A stretch of DNA of 64,000 nucleotides from Novibacillus thermophilus (GTDB lineage Bacteria; Bacillota; Bacilli; Thermoactinomycetales; Novibacillaceae), in assembly GCF_002005165.1 (NCBI RefSeq), contig NZ_CP019699.1, forward strand, positions 1,984,001 through 2,048,000. The letters are read 5' to 3'. Positions 54,294 to 63,665 of the stretch are shown here, one piece after another; positions within the stretch are counted from its first letter, which is position 1; every line of letters begins with the position of its first letter. Made by a program: the position numbers and the translations under genes. Below the pieces are notes generated by a model, which saw nothing but the letters and a program-made list of their open reading frames with translations, made no database searches and had not been told where the DNA came from.

Positions 54294-56863
54294 GTTTGTA
54301 GCTTACCTATGAGGAATGGAAACTGCCGAATAAAGGCGTAAGAAACGCGACGTTCATAGTTTGTAGCTTACCTATGAGGAATGGAAACGGGTTCTCAACT
54401 TCGCTCTGAAATTTTGACAAAGCTAAGGGTTTGTAGCTTACCTATGAGGAATGGAAACTGGACAGCACGGAAGTTTACAGCGGATGCTACGGAGTTTGTA
54501 GCTTACCTATGAGGAATGGAAACAGCTATGACAAGCTTGCGAGCGCTATGGGACTTGTCGTTTGTAGCTTACCTATGAGGAATGGAAACACGGCCGCTAT
54601 AAAGCTGTCCCATCGATCAAGTAATTTCGTTTGTAGCTTACCTATGAGGAATGGAAACCTATATCTTCCCCGTCGGGACCCTCCCCGACTTTCGTTTGTA
54701 GCTTACCTATGAGGAATGGAAACTCGGCGGAATATGATATCGTGTTCCCGGTAACTGCCGGTTTGTAGCTTACCTATGAGGAATGGAAACGAGCTGTTAT
54801 GTCAGACGTGTCACAATCAAGAACACGTTTGTAGCTTACCTATGAGGAATGGAAACGCCTACACTGGTATGCGAAAAGGCGAACTGTTGGCTCTGGTTTG
54901 TAGCTTACCTATGAGGAATGGAAACAACGAAAAGTGGTGATGCGAAATGACTAAACGCAAAGTTTGTAGCTTACCTATGAGGAATGGAAACATTCACCGC
55001 CTGCAGGTGCTTTTCTTACGGTTTCAGTTTGTAGCTTACCTATGAGGAATGGAAACTCATAAGCCGGGGTATCCACCCCGGAGACATCCCAGAGTTTGTA
55101 GCTTACCTATGAGGAATGGAAACATTCCGTTTCGGTGGTGAACATGCTCGCCTTTTTTAAGTTTGTAGCTTACCTATGAGGAATGGAAACTGATTTCAAG
55201 GGTGGCACATGCGATAGAGAATTGCCGGTTTGTAGCTTACCTATGAGGAATGGAAACATTGGTCAGCAACCATCGGATAAGGTGCGATTCACTTGTTTGT
55301 AGCTTACCTATGAGGAATGGAAACTCGCTATCCTCGACCCTGTTCAGTTTATCAGGGTCGGTTTGTAGCTTACCTATGAGGAATGGAAACACACCTTCCG
55401 CTGCGTGAATAGCGGAAGGCGGTAAGTTTGTAGTTTACCTATGAGGAATGGAAACACACCTTCCGCTGCGTGAATAGCGGAAGGCGGTAAGTTTGTAGCT
55501 TACCTATGAGGAATGGAAACTGAAGGATGACGACGTCGTCGTCTAGGACGACATGCGGGTTTGTAGCTTACCTATGAGGAATGGAAACCATCTTCTACTG
55601 AAACCCCGGCACTGTTCGCTATTGCGTTTGTAGCTTACCTATGAGGAATGGAAACGAAGTCATATAAGATTGATTTTTTCAAGATGTTGCTTGTTTGTAG
55701 CTTACCTATGAGGAATGGAAACCTCGATATGCGGCAGCCCTGAGTTCTAAAGAATCAGTTTGTAGCTTACCTATGAGGAATGGAAACTACGGTAAGACTC
55801 CGCTATAAAAAAGAAACCCCTCTGTTTGTAGCTTACCTATGAGGAATGGAAACCAGTTATCGCGGCGTTGTGGGCGTGGTGGAAAAACAAGTTTGTAGCT
55901 TACCTATGAGGAATGGAAACCGGATGTGACGGTTCGGCCTGCTTGACATCAGATTTGTTTGTAGCTTACCTATGAGGAATGGAAACCATTGTGACCTCGT
56001 TCCATCTTCGTTCCCCTCTTAAGTTTGTAGCTTACCTATGAGGAATGGAAACCAGCAATTCCTCACTAAACTACGGGTTAATTGCGACACGTTTGTAGCT
56101 TACCTATGAGGAATGGAAACGCGAATTTCATTTCAATTCCTCCTCCCTAGGTCTCCGTTTGTAGCTTACCTATGAGGAATGGAAACCTCGGGACAAAAGA
56201 ATATTTGCTGCAGTGCAATACAGGAGTTTGTAGCTTACCTATGAGGAATGGAAACAGACGACGGGGGCCTTTCCAAAGCCAATACAAAGGTTTGTAGCTT
56301 ACCTATGAGGAATGGAAACTAATGCCCATCTGTCATGTGCAGGTTCTGCAATTGCAGGTTTGTAGCTTACCTATGAGGAATGGAAACGGAGAAACAAAAG
56401 TTCAATCGTTAAATTATGTGTTGACGTTTGTAGCTTACCTATAAGGAATGGAAACTTCGGGACAAAAGAATATTTGCTGCAGTGCAATACAGGAGTTTGT
56501 AGCTTACCTATGAGGAATGGAAACCCTGCATACTTCTTTTGTAACTCTTTGCGATACTTAGTTTGTAGCTTACCTATGAGGAATGGAAACAAAGAAAAGA
56601 ACACTAGAGATCATGAAACAAGCTGGAGTTTGTAGCTTACCTATGAGGAATGGAAACGGGCAACATCTAGGCATAGATTGGACTGTTTTTTTTAACGTTT
56701 GTAGCTTACCTATGAGGAATGGAAACGACGGCACAAGGCCTGTTTGCGTCGCCCAAGCCGGGTATAGTTTGTAGCTTACCTATGAGGAATGGAAACTCTG
56801 TGCCAGGCAGACGCAAGTCTTGTAGCCTTAACGCTTGTAGCCTACCAAGTGAAGGATGGAAAG
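54294..56863 (+). CRISPR. CRISPR array 2: 39 repeats, 38 spacers
   Basis: The 30-base repeat is the same as in array 1 except for position 18, giving TATGAGG in place of TATAAGG; the change lies in the 3-base loop between CCT and AGG. One internal repeat (56426) has the array-1 form. Repeat 18 (55426) carries GTAGTTT. The last repeat (56833-56863) is badly degenerate, so the leader end is on the left. Two spacers are duplicated: 55391-55425 equals 55456-55490 in tandem, and 56187-56225 equals 56456-56494 except for the first base. It lies between cas2 and the III-B operon. Confidence 0.98.
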
Positions 56864-57226
56864 TTCCTTGTGACGGAAAATACAAATAATTAACAAATTG
56901 TAGTTTTGGAAGGAAAATCATTCCTTTTTGGAGAACTTTCTTTATAAGTCTAATACCCTATAAAGGGACCTATTACCCATATTCAAAAACAATTTACACA
57001 TGCTAGTTGTGAAAGGCGTGAATAAGAATGAGCGGAAATCTTTTGCTGCGGTTGTTGTAACAAAGACTATGTTTAGACAAATTAATTTGTCTACTACATG
57101 AACTTCAGGAATTAAAAATGTGCTTGAGACAAAACTGCCGCTTAATCGTAATGTAGGTTATTTGATTTGTGCCAGTAGTTAAATAGTAGATGATTTGCGG
57201 CGTCAATAAAGGATGGAGGTGTTGAG
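56864..57226. other. AT-rich gap before the type III-B operon, with a 20-base palindrome
   Basis: No credible ORF is present. A perfect 20-base palindrome made of TAGACAAATT and its complement lies at 57074-57093, about 130 bases before the CARF effector gene; its size and symmetry suit an operator for a dimeric regulator. The ribosome site GGAGGTG (57213-57219) of the effector ends the region. No clear promoter hexamers were assigned. Confidence 0.55.
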
Positions 57227-58450
57227 ATGTATTCCCACATTGTCATGACGACTGGAGTGTCGTTGTTCGCATTTCAAAATGTGTTTGGAAAATGGACGCG
57301 GGAAAAGAATTATTTTCTGTTTAACAATGGACGCCCCAATCCACATCTGCACGAAGGGGAAACGGAAGAACAAGCAACGAGACGTTGGCTACATGACGCT
57401 CAGCTCTTACTTGCTGAAACGAGTTTAGATCCACAACGGGTAAGTGCAGAATATACGATGCTTCATGCTTTGCGTAGGCAAAATAAACTCGATAAGCAGC
57501 CGAGTGTCGACTTATTTCACAGTGCGACACTTGGGGGGAAGTTAGCAGCACAATTGCTTGCAAAGGTGTTAGAATACGAATTTCAAGCGAATGTTAAATT
57601 ACACGAAATTGTGATCGATATCAATGTAGATCGCGTACAACTCAACCGACAGATTGGCGACTATATGAAGAAGCTTGGGGATGCGCTAATGTATGGCTAT
57701 CCTCTCTCAACGTGTTTTGCACCAATTGGCGGGTACAAAGTGATGACCTCATTTGGATATATTGTCGGAGCATTCCACGGTTATCCGACGGCGTATGTGC
57801 ATGAGGAATCTCAACAGCGGCTGCACATTATTCCTCCGATACCACTGGATATCCCCACTGCTTTTTTTGAGAAATATGCTGATTTTATCCGTCGTTTGCG
57901 TCAAGAAGACCTGATAGACTACGAAAGTTTAAACTATCATGAACGGGAAGTTGTCGATTCGTACCCTGCTTTATTCGATGTAGATGAAGGGTGTGTCTGT
58001 TTTAATCCGTTTGGAGAATTTCTGTTTAAGCGGGAGCAATACCGTGCGTCTTTAGAGACGAAGGTAATGGTATCGGACAGTGTACTCCGCTTCATGAAAT
58101 CCCAACAAGCGAATAAAAAATTTATTCCCAAACAAATTGCTCTCCTAATGGAAAAGGCAAAAAAAGATTGCGACAGTGACCGGGGCGAGTTATACCACGA
58201 ACGGTCTGTCGATAGTTTAAAAGGGAAAAAACTTCAGTACCATTTGTACAAAGGTGCAAGCAATGGACGTCATGGTGATGTGTTTCGAGCGGCGTGGGAC
58301 TATGATAAATCCAAAGATGTATTACGTGTGAACTACGTTTGGACAGATCATGAACTTTACGAATATGAAGCATTTTCAAAAGGACGTGGTTTAATAAAGG
58401 ATGAAGGGGAATTTACAGACATAACAAGTGACGTTTACAGAGAAATTTAG
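57227..58450 (+). CDS. CARF-domain effector with a RelE-like C-terminal domain
   Basis: 407 residues. Residues 1-205 match the APE2256-type CARF domain: MTTGVSLFAFQN at the start, the DLFHSATLGGKLAA loop, and PIGGYKVMTSFGYIVGAFHG (166-185) followed by YVHEE and IIPPIPLD. A linker (210-268) could be a winged helix. Residues about 276-382 resemble a RelE/ParE toxin: beta strand KVMVSDSVLRFMKS, helices, SLKGKKLQYHLYKG, VFRAAWDYDKSKDVLRVNYV and the closing H-x2-x-Y pattern in TDHELYEYE, with candidate catalytic R354, H375 and Y378/Y380. Known CARF-RelE proteins (Cami1) cut ribosome-bound mRNA when bound by cyclic oligoadenylate. It directly precedes cmr1 by 25 bases, so it is probably the signalling effector of the III-B system. 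The RelE assignment is pattern-based. Confidence 0.75.
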   Translation: MYSHIVMTTGVSLFAFQNVFGKWTREKNYFLFNNGRPNPHLHEGETEEQATRRWLHDAQLLLAETSLDPQRVSAEYTMLHALRRQNKLDKQPSVDLFHSATLGGKLAAQLLAKVLEYEFQANVKLHEIVIDINVDRVQLNRQIGDYMKKLGDALMYGYPLSTCFAPIGGYKVMTSFGYIVGAFHGYPTAYVHEESQQRLHIIPPIPLDIPTAFFEKYADFIRRLRQEDLIDYESLNYHEREVVDSYPALFDVDEGCVCFNPFGEFLFKREQYRASLETKVMVSDSVLRFMKSQQANKKFIPKQIALLMEKAKKDCDSDRGELYHERSVDSLKGKKLQYHLYKGASNGRHGDVFRAAWDYDKSKDVLRVNYVWTDHELYEYEAFSKGRGLIKDEGEFTDITSDVYREI

Positions 58451-58475
58451 CTGGTCCATGTATGGAGGAGGTAAA

Positions 58476-59432
58476 ATGGACATAAGTCAGTTAAAAAGTG
58501 CCTCAGCAGTTAAAATGGATGTGTTTTCCCTTTCCTTACTCACCCCACTCATGATGCACGGCTGGCAGAAAAAGGTTCAAGTACCCGGTAAAAGAGACCG
58601 CAGTGAAGCATTAGAAGCTGAAGTGCGCACAATGTCGGTTAAAGGGATTTTGCGTTATTGGTGGCGCACGTTGCAGAATGAAGCAGATCCTGAGCGGTTA
58701 TTGTCTGACGAGATGAGGCTTTTTGGAGGCACGAGAGGAGAAGAGGCAAAACGATCTCCGCTGACGCTGCGACTGGAAAAGATGTTGACCAGTCAACATT
58801 GTGCGAGAGTACTACCGCATTCTTCGGGAAAGAAGTTCCGTTCTTTCTCGGTAAAAGAGGGGGAAACATTTAACTTAATCGTCTCAAATCTGAAAAAAGA
58901 TGAAGCATATGAACAAAAACACCGTGGATATCTCACCTATATGCTCCATTTGGCCGGGTTCGGCCAACGTGCCCGACGTGGAGCGGGGGCCGTGCAATAC
59001 GACGGATTTCGCTGGCAGTCCCCCGAAGATGTTCAGCAAAGTTTACGCAATGTGTTAACAGACTTAAACCATCAAGACGACTTTTCATTTCCCGACTTAT
59101 CGTCTAACTGTTTGCTAAAACGGAACGGTCCGGTAAAGGCGAGACATCCCGTGCTCGTTACCGTATGGATTGGTCGGGCCCAATCGAATGCGAATGACGT
59201 GAGGACGAAAATTAGTGAAGCCGGACACAGGGCAAATGGCCAACGTGACGGCAGACAGTGGCTGGGATCGGCAAAAGCCGGACGTATGGCCTCGCCGCTG
59301 CATGCAACCGTGCGCAAAATTGGCCATCATTATGTTCCGATGATAAGCGAAGTGTCCTCTAGTCATATGGAAAAGCGCGGTTATCAAGAGGCACGGGATG
59401 CATTTTTGCGGCATTTGGGGGTGAACGTATGA
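58476..59432 (+). CDS. cmr1: Type III-B RAMP protein Cmr1
   Basis: 318 residues of the Cmr1 RAMP family. Diagnostic segments are SLLTPLMMHGW, SVKGILRYWWRTLQ, LFGGTRGEE and the Gly-rich loop LAGFGQRARRGAGAVQ. It caps the 3' end region of the crRNA complex. ATG 58476 follows GGAGGAGG; the frame upstream overlaps the effector gene. The stop overlaps the cmr2 start (ATGA). Confidence 0.9.
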   Translation: MDISQLKSASAVKMDVFSLSLLTPLMMHGWQKKVQVPGKRDRSEALEAEVRTMSVKGILRYWWRTLQNEADPERLLSDEMRLFGGTRGEEAKRSPLTLRLEKMLTSQHCARVLPHSSGKKFRSFSVKEGETFNLIVSNLKKDEAYEQKHRGYLTYMLHLAGFGQRARRGAGAVQYDGFRWQSPEDVQQSLRNVLTDLNHQDDFSFPDLSSNCLLKRNGPVKARHPVLVTVWIGRAQSNANDVRTKISEAGHRANGQRDGRQWLGSAKAGRMASPLHATVRKIGHHYVPMISEVSSSHMEKRGYQEARDAFLRHLGVNV

Positions 59433-61165
59433 CGAAGAAGCAAAGTTTACTTGTCTTTAGTATCGGTCCGGTGCAGTCGTTCATTGCAGCCGCACGGAAA
59501 CTGGAAGACTTGTGGAGTGGAAGTTATGTTTTGTCTTATTTGGCTGAATCAGGGATAAAACGGCTGTTTCATTTGGGGGACGAACAAGGTCTCAGTGTGG
59601 AAATGGTGTACCCGGCAGAAACGAGGGAAACGTTACAGGACAAGTGGCATGAGGATCATGTCGACATCGCCTCTATTCCGAACCGTTTTGTTGCCATTGT
59701 CGGAGGAAATCAGATAAAGACTGCGGAAATGGCACGAAACATCGCTGAAACAGTAAAGGGTGAAATGAAGAGGCTGTGTGTTGAAGCGATTGCACTCGTC
59801 TTTCCAGAGGGTGTAAACCGTGAACGAATGAATCAGGTGGCGGACGAGCAAGTAGAAAAGGCACTGGAACTGTTTTGGGCGACCGAAGAGCTTTCAGATT
59901 TGCAACAGTTTGAGAGCGCTAGAGCACAATTGGAGAAGCGACTGGCGGCCGCAAAAAATAATCGGCAGTATTCAGCCTTTTGCCAGACGGGTCTGATCTG
60001 TACGGTTTGCAGTCAGAGGGACGCACTTTGCGATGAGGAGTTTGCTGAAAATGAAACAATTGGACAAATGACGGCCAAATTGCGAACGACCTGGGAGAAA
60101 CGAAATAAATCATTAAAGCAGTATACACGGGGAGAACCGGGAGAAGGACGGATTAAGGCTGGAGAATATTTATGTGCAATATGTTTAGGAAAAAGAGTTT
60201 CCCGCGAGTTTTTCCGAAAAGAAAAGAACGTGGATGGTAACACTTTCAATCGTTTTGAGTCGACGATAGACCTTGCCGGCAAGAAGTCCTATTATGCCGT
60301 GATGGCTATGGACGGAGATAACATGGGCGCTTGGTTCTCAGGAGAAAAGAAATTTCCAGGGGTGGAACAAAGCGACAGTCAGCTGGATAGCTATCGGGAA
60401 GTGAGTCGGCGGCTGGGCTTTTTCGCCAAGCGAGTTGTCCCGTCTGCAGTAAAAAAATACGACGGCCAACTTATTTATGCGGGTGGTGACGACATTCTCG
60501 CGATGGTGCCTTTATCGGGTGTGTTTGCACTCGCTCAAGAATTGCGACAGGCGTTTAGTGATCCAGAAAAGGGGCTTGGGGAGCAGGCGACGGCTTCTAT
60601 GGGGATCGTCATAGCCCATCAAAAATCCCCTTTGTATAACACTTTGGACTGGGCACGGGCGATGGAAGGTGTCGCGAAACAGTACGTCCATACAGAAAGC
60701 AAAAAAGAGAAAGATGCCTTCTCCCTGGCGTACCTGGCACGCAGTGGGGAAATACGATACGTTACCCTACCATGGGTATTTGTAACCGAAGGTGGGAAGC
60801 GTTCAATGGTGTCATGCGTCCAAGAACTGGTGCAAGAGTTGGGTAGAAACATGTCGTCAACTTTTATATACAGTTTTGGACGAGCCTTTATGCCTTTGCT
60901 GGGAACAAATGATTACAGTCGAAAATTAAATATTTTTGAAAAGGACCAGGAGAAAAATGAAGGCCTCCTTCGTATGGAGTTAGAACGTCTTCTCGCCCGT
61001 GCCGAAAAGCAATCGGATCAAAAAATTGACGTTTCAAGGATGGCGGATTGTCTTACGAGTATTCATCGGGCTGTTGCGTCGACGTTACAGTTCATCCATT
61101 TTATGGAAATTACGCGCAATGTGGGAGGGATTCTGTATGGCAGCCGTGTTAATGCGGCCGGTTGA
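59429..61165 (+). CDS. cmr2: Type III-B large subunit Cmr2/Cas10, HD-less
   Basis: 578 residues. There is no N-terminal HD nuclease; the protein begins with the first cyclase-like part (FSIGPVQSFIAAARKLEDLWSG). Two zinc-finger pairs follow (CTVCSQRDALC and CAICLG). The palm polymerase domain has the metal site in AMDGDNMGAWFSG and the GGDD motif at residues 352-355 (YAGGDDILAM). It should convert ATP to cyclic oligoadenylates when the complex binds target RNA, without cutting DNA itself. This matches the presence of a CARF effector upstream. It is shorter than HD-containing Cas10 proteins. Confidence 0.92.
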   Translation: MTKKQSLLVFSIGPVQSFIAAARKLEDLWSGSYVLSYLAESGIKRLFHLGDEQGLSVEMVYPAETRETLQDKWHEDHVDIASIPNRFVAIVGGNQIKTAEMARNIAETVKGEMKRLCVEAIALVFPEGVNRERMNQVADEQVEKALELFWATEELSDLQQFESARAQLEKRLAAAKNNRQYSAFCQTGLICTVCSQRDALCDEEFAENETIGQMTAKLRTTWEKRNKSLKQYTRGEPGEGRIKAGEYLCAICLGKRVSREFFRKEKNVDGNTFNRFESTIDLAGKKSYYAVMAMDGDNMGAWFSGEKKFPGVEQSDSQLDSYREVSRRLGFFAKRVVPSAVKKYDGQLIYAGGDDILAMVPLSGVFALAQELRQAFSDPEKGLGEQATASMGIVIAHQKSPLYNTLDWARAMEGVAKQYVHTESKKEKDAFSLAYLARSGEIRYVTLPWVFVTEGGKRSMVSCVQELVQELGRNMSSTFIYSFGRAFMPLLGTNDYSRKLNIFEKDQEKNEGLLRMELERLLARAEKQSDQKIDVSRMADCLTSIHRAVASTLQFIHFMEITRNVGGILYGSRVNAAG

Positions 61166-62279
61166 CACATTTTTCTTTCGTGATAATCGTCCGTTCTCTA
61201 TAGGTGAAGACAATGTCACGACAGGTCTCTTCCCACCTCGTCCGGGGACTGTCTACGGTGCATTGCGCAGTGCTTACATACACCGCTATAGTGACTTTGA
61301 CACGTTTAAATCCGGTACGAATGAGATGATAAAACGTTGGATGGGGACTCCGTCCGAATACGGAGATTTTGCTTTGCGCGGTATTTTTCTGCATGATGAG
61401 GACGGAGCGGTTTTTCCCCTTCCCCTCGATTATCAGGTCGTCAAAGAAGGGGGGAGGGAAGTTGCTGTCCCCCTCGTATTAGAAAGGGAGGATGATCACT
61501 TTGCCTCAGATGCTTCTGCGTATCGCTTGTACGGCCCGAGAGACGGAAAATCAGCTTCCAGTGAAGGTGCATACGTTGATGAGCATACTTGGAAAGAAGA
61601 GTTATTCCACCGAAGTGGCATGGTAGTTCGACGAAAAGATTATTGGGTGACGGAAGAAACAAAAGTTGGTCTTGCACGCAGTGAAAGAACAAAGCAAGCG
61701 ATAAACGGGATGTTCTACCAAATGTCAATGTTACGATTTAAACGTGAGAATCTGAAAAACCAAGGCCCCGGATTTCTCGTCGTATGCGAACGAGCGCCGG
61801 ACTTTTCTGGTGTACCGTATGCCCTGCTAGGTGGAGAAGGACGACCTTGGGTCATTTCGAGCATCGATCGCGCTCCTTTGTTCACGGCTGAAGAAGAACG
61901 CCAGATCGCTGAACAAATTCGCGAAACGAAGGTTGCCCGTATTATTTTATTGACACCGGCATTTTGGCAATACGGTATGCGCCCAAGTGGATTTGATCCG
62001 TCATCAGGACATTTGTACATAGGGGAAGGAATTCGGGTCAGGTTGTTAACGGCAGCGATCGGCAGACCGTTGCTTGTCGGCGGGTGGGATATCGTGGCGA
62101 ACCGTCCGAAACCGCGGCGTCCCGCCGTACCAGCAGGGTCAGTGCTGTATGTAGAGGTAAAACCGGAAGAGGCCCACGCATTCGTCAAGGCCGTGCATGG
62201 ACGGAAGTGGAGTGACGAATCGGCACATGAAGGATACGGTTACGCTGTTTGCGGTGCATACCACCATTCCGCATCGTGA
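61137..62279 (+). CDS. cmr3: Type III-B RAMP protein Cmr3
   Basis: 380 residues of the Cmr3 family (Cas5-like). The N-terminus MRPVDTFFFRDNRPFSIGED and the next TTGLFPPRPGTVYGALRSAY are typical; the C-terminal region has RPLLVGGWD and EGYGYAVCG. It holds the crRNA 5' handle next to Cmr2. ATG 61137 follows GGGAGGGA by seven bases and overlaps cmr2 by 29 bases. Confidence 0.92.
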   Translation: MAAVLMRPVDTFFFRDNRPFSIGEDNVTTGLFPPRPGTVYGALRSAYIHRYSDFDTFKSGTNEMIKRWMGTPSEYGDFALRGIFLHDEDGAVFPLPLDYQVVKEGGREVAVPLVLEREDDHFASDASAYRLYGPRDGKSASSEGAYVDEHTWKEELFHRSGMVVRRKDYWVTEETKVGLARSERTKQAINGMFYQMSMLRFKRENLKNQGPGFLVVCERAPDFSGVPYALLGGEGRPWVISSIDRAPLFTAEEERQIAEQIRETKVARIILLTPAFWQYGMRPSGFDPSSGHLYIGEGIRVRLLTAAIGRPLLVGGWDIVANRPKPRRPAVPAGSVLYVEVKPEEAHAFVKAVHGRKWSDESAHEGYGYAVCGAYHHSAS

Positions 62280-62308
62280 AATTGTTAACGAAGAAAGGAG
62301 CTACTCGG

Positions 62309-63214
62309 ATGATAAATCAAGCGAAACCATTTTTCTTACATGCTATTTCTTCTATTCACCCCGGAAGTGGGAGTGAGGTCGGTGTTGTCGATTTACCTGT
62401 TCAGAGGGAACAACATACGAATTATCCTAAAATTGAGAGTTCGTCGTTGAAAGGAGCTATCCGTGCGACAGTGTCGAATGTGACCGGGGCTCTAAATGGT
62501 GACAACGAGATGAAGCGGCGAATATCTTATATATTTGGCATTGACCCCGAGGAGGTCCATCAAGAAAAAGGAAAAACGCAAGCGGGAGCTATTACGTTTG
62601 CAGATGCACGAATATTGCTCTTCCCGGTCAAGTCTTTGCGCGGTGTATTTGCATGGGTGACGTGTCCGTTCGTGTTGCAGCGTCTGAACCGTGAGATGGG
62701 CCTCTACAGTGAAAAAGATTTCCAGCTTCCAGTTCCGGAGACACCGTCAGCGGCGTCGCGTGAATTGTTCGTGATGGAAAATCGCGTGGTCCTGGAAGAA
62801 TATACATTTGATGTAACGCAAAGTGAAGAAACTGCCGAAATTGCTGAAAAGTTACAAGAGATCTTGTTCCCGGGTGAAGAGTTTAAGTTAAGTGAACACC
62901 TCCTCGTACTGGATGATGATGCGTTTCGGGATTTCGTAACGTTGTCTACTGAAGTGAACGCCCGCGTCAGAATTGATAGTAAGACGGGGACCGTTTCTGG
63001 GAACGCCTTGTGGTACGAAGAAAACATCCCTCCGGAGACCGTTTTTTACAGCTTTATGTTTGCTGGCAATGTACGCGGCGAAGGGATGGATGGATTAAAG
63101 ACACATGAAGATGTCATGTCCTTTATGTCGAAAGAACAAAACTTTCCGGCGGTATTTCAGCTTGGAGGGAATGCGACAATCGGCCGTGGTATGTTGCAAA
63201 GAATATGGTTATAA
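62309..63214 (+). CDS. cmr4: Type III-B backbone RNase Cmr4
   Basis: 301 residues of the Cmr4/Cas7 family: FFLHAISSIHPGSGSEVGVVDLPVQRE, SSLKGAIRATVSN, FADARILLFPVKSLRGVFAWVT and the terminal LGGNATIGRGM. Repeated Cmr4 subunits cleave target RNA every six bases; an Asp in the N-terminal loop region (VGVVDLPVQRE) is the likely catalytic one. ATG 62309 follows AAAGGAG. Confidence 0.93.
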   Translation: MINQAKPFFLHAISSIHPGSGSEVGVVDLPVQREQHTNYPKIESSSLKGAIRATVSNVTGALNGDNEMKRRISYIFGIDPEEVHQEKGKTQAGAITFADARILLFPVKSLRGVFAWVTCPFVLQRLNREMGLYSEKDFQLPVPETPSAASRELFVMENRVVLEEYTFDVTQSEETAEIAEKLQEILFPGEEFKLSEHLLVLDDDAFRDFVTLSTEVNARVRIDSKTGTVSGNALWYEENIPPETVFYSFMFAGNVRGEGMDGLKTHEDVMSFMSKEQNFPAVFQLGGNATIGRGMLQRIWL

Positions 63215-63229
63215 GGAGGGGAATAAAAG

Positions 63230-63658
63230 TTGACGGCTAAAGTGAATGAAAAAGGACGAATGACACGCATAGAAAATGGACGTGCAGCTTTCGCATTTGA
63301 GAAGGTCGCCCGTTTCGTAAAACATAACAGGGAAAAAAGTAAAGAATACAAGGCCTACGTGAAAAGACTCCCGTCAATCATTCAAGTAAACGGATTAGGA
63401 CAAGCGTTAGCGTTTTACTATTCCAAAGATTCAACACATAGACAAATTTATCAAGATATAGCTGAGTGGATAGAGGAAGATATGAGCACACTCCTTCAGA
63501 AGTACAAAAAAGATAACGAGACAGACGAATTTATTGAAGTTCTAGTGAAAATGTCGAGTGCAGAATATCGTTTCGTGACGATGGAAGTTCTGGCGCTGCT
63601 CAACTGGATGCGCCGATTTGTAGATGGCATGGTAAAAGAAGAACTAAGGGAGGTGTAA
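63230..63658 (+). CDS. cmr5: Type III-B small subunit Cmr5
   Basis: 142 residues, all-helical: GRAAFAFEKVARFVKHNREK, LPSIIQVNGLGQALAFYYSK and MEVLALLNWMRRFVDGM are typical of Cmr5. It lines the inner filament that binds target RNA. The start is TTG 63230 after AAGGAGGGG. Confidence 0.92.
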   Translation: MTAKVNEKGRMTRIENGRAAFAFEKVARFVKHNREKSKEYKAYVKRLPSIIQVNGLGQALAFYYSKDSTHRQIYQDIAEWIEEDMSTLLQKYKKDNETDEFIEVLVKMSSAEYRFVTMEVLALLNWMRRFVDGMVKEELREV

Positions 63659-63665
63659 ATAGCAG

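Noticed and set aside
54509-56921. Short frames in array 2, including SLPMRNGN repeats
   Set aside because: They too are translations of the CRISPR repeat and not genes.
59429-59800. HD nuclease domain in Cmr2
   Set aside because: No HD motif with helical context was found at the N-terminus. The protein starts directly with its first cyclase-like part.
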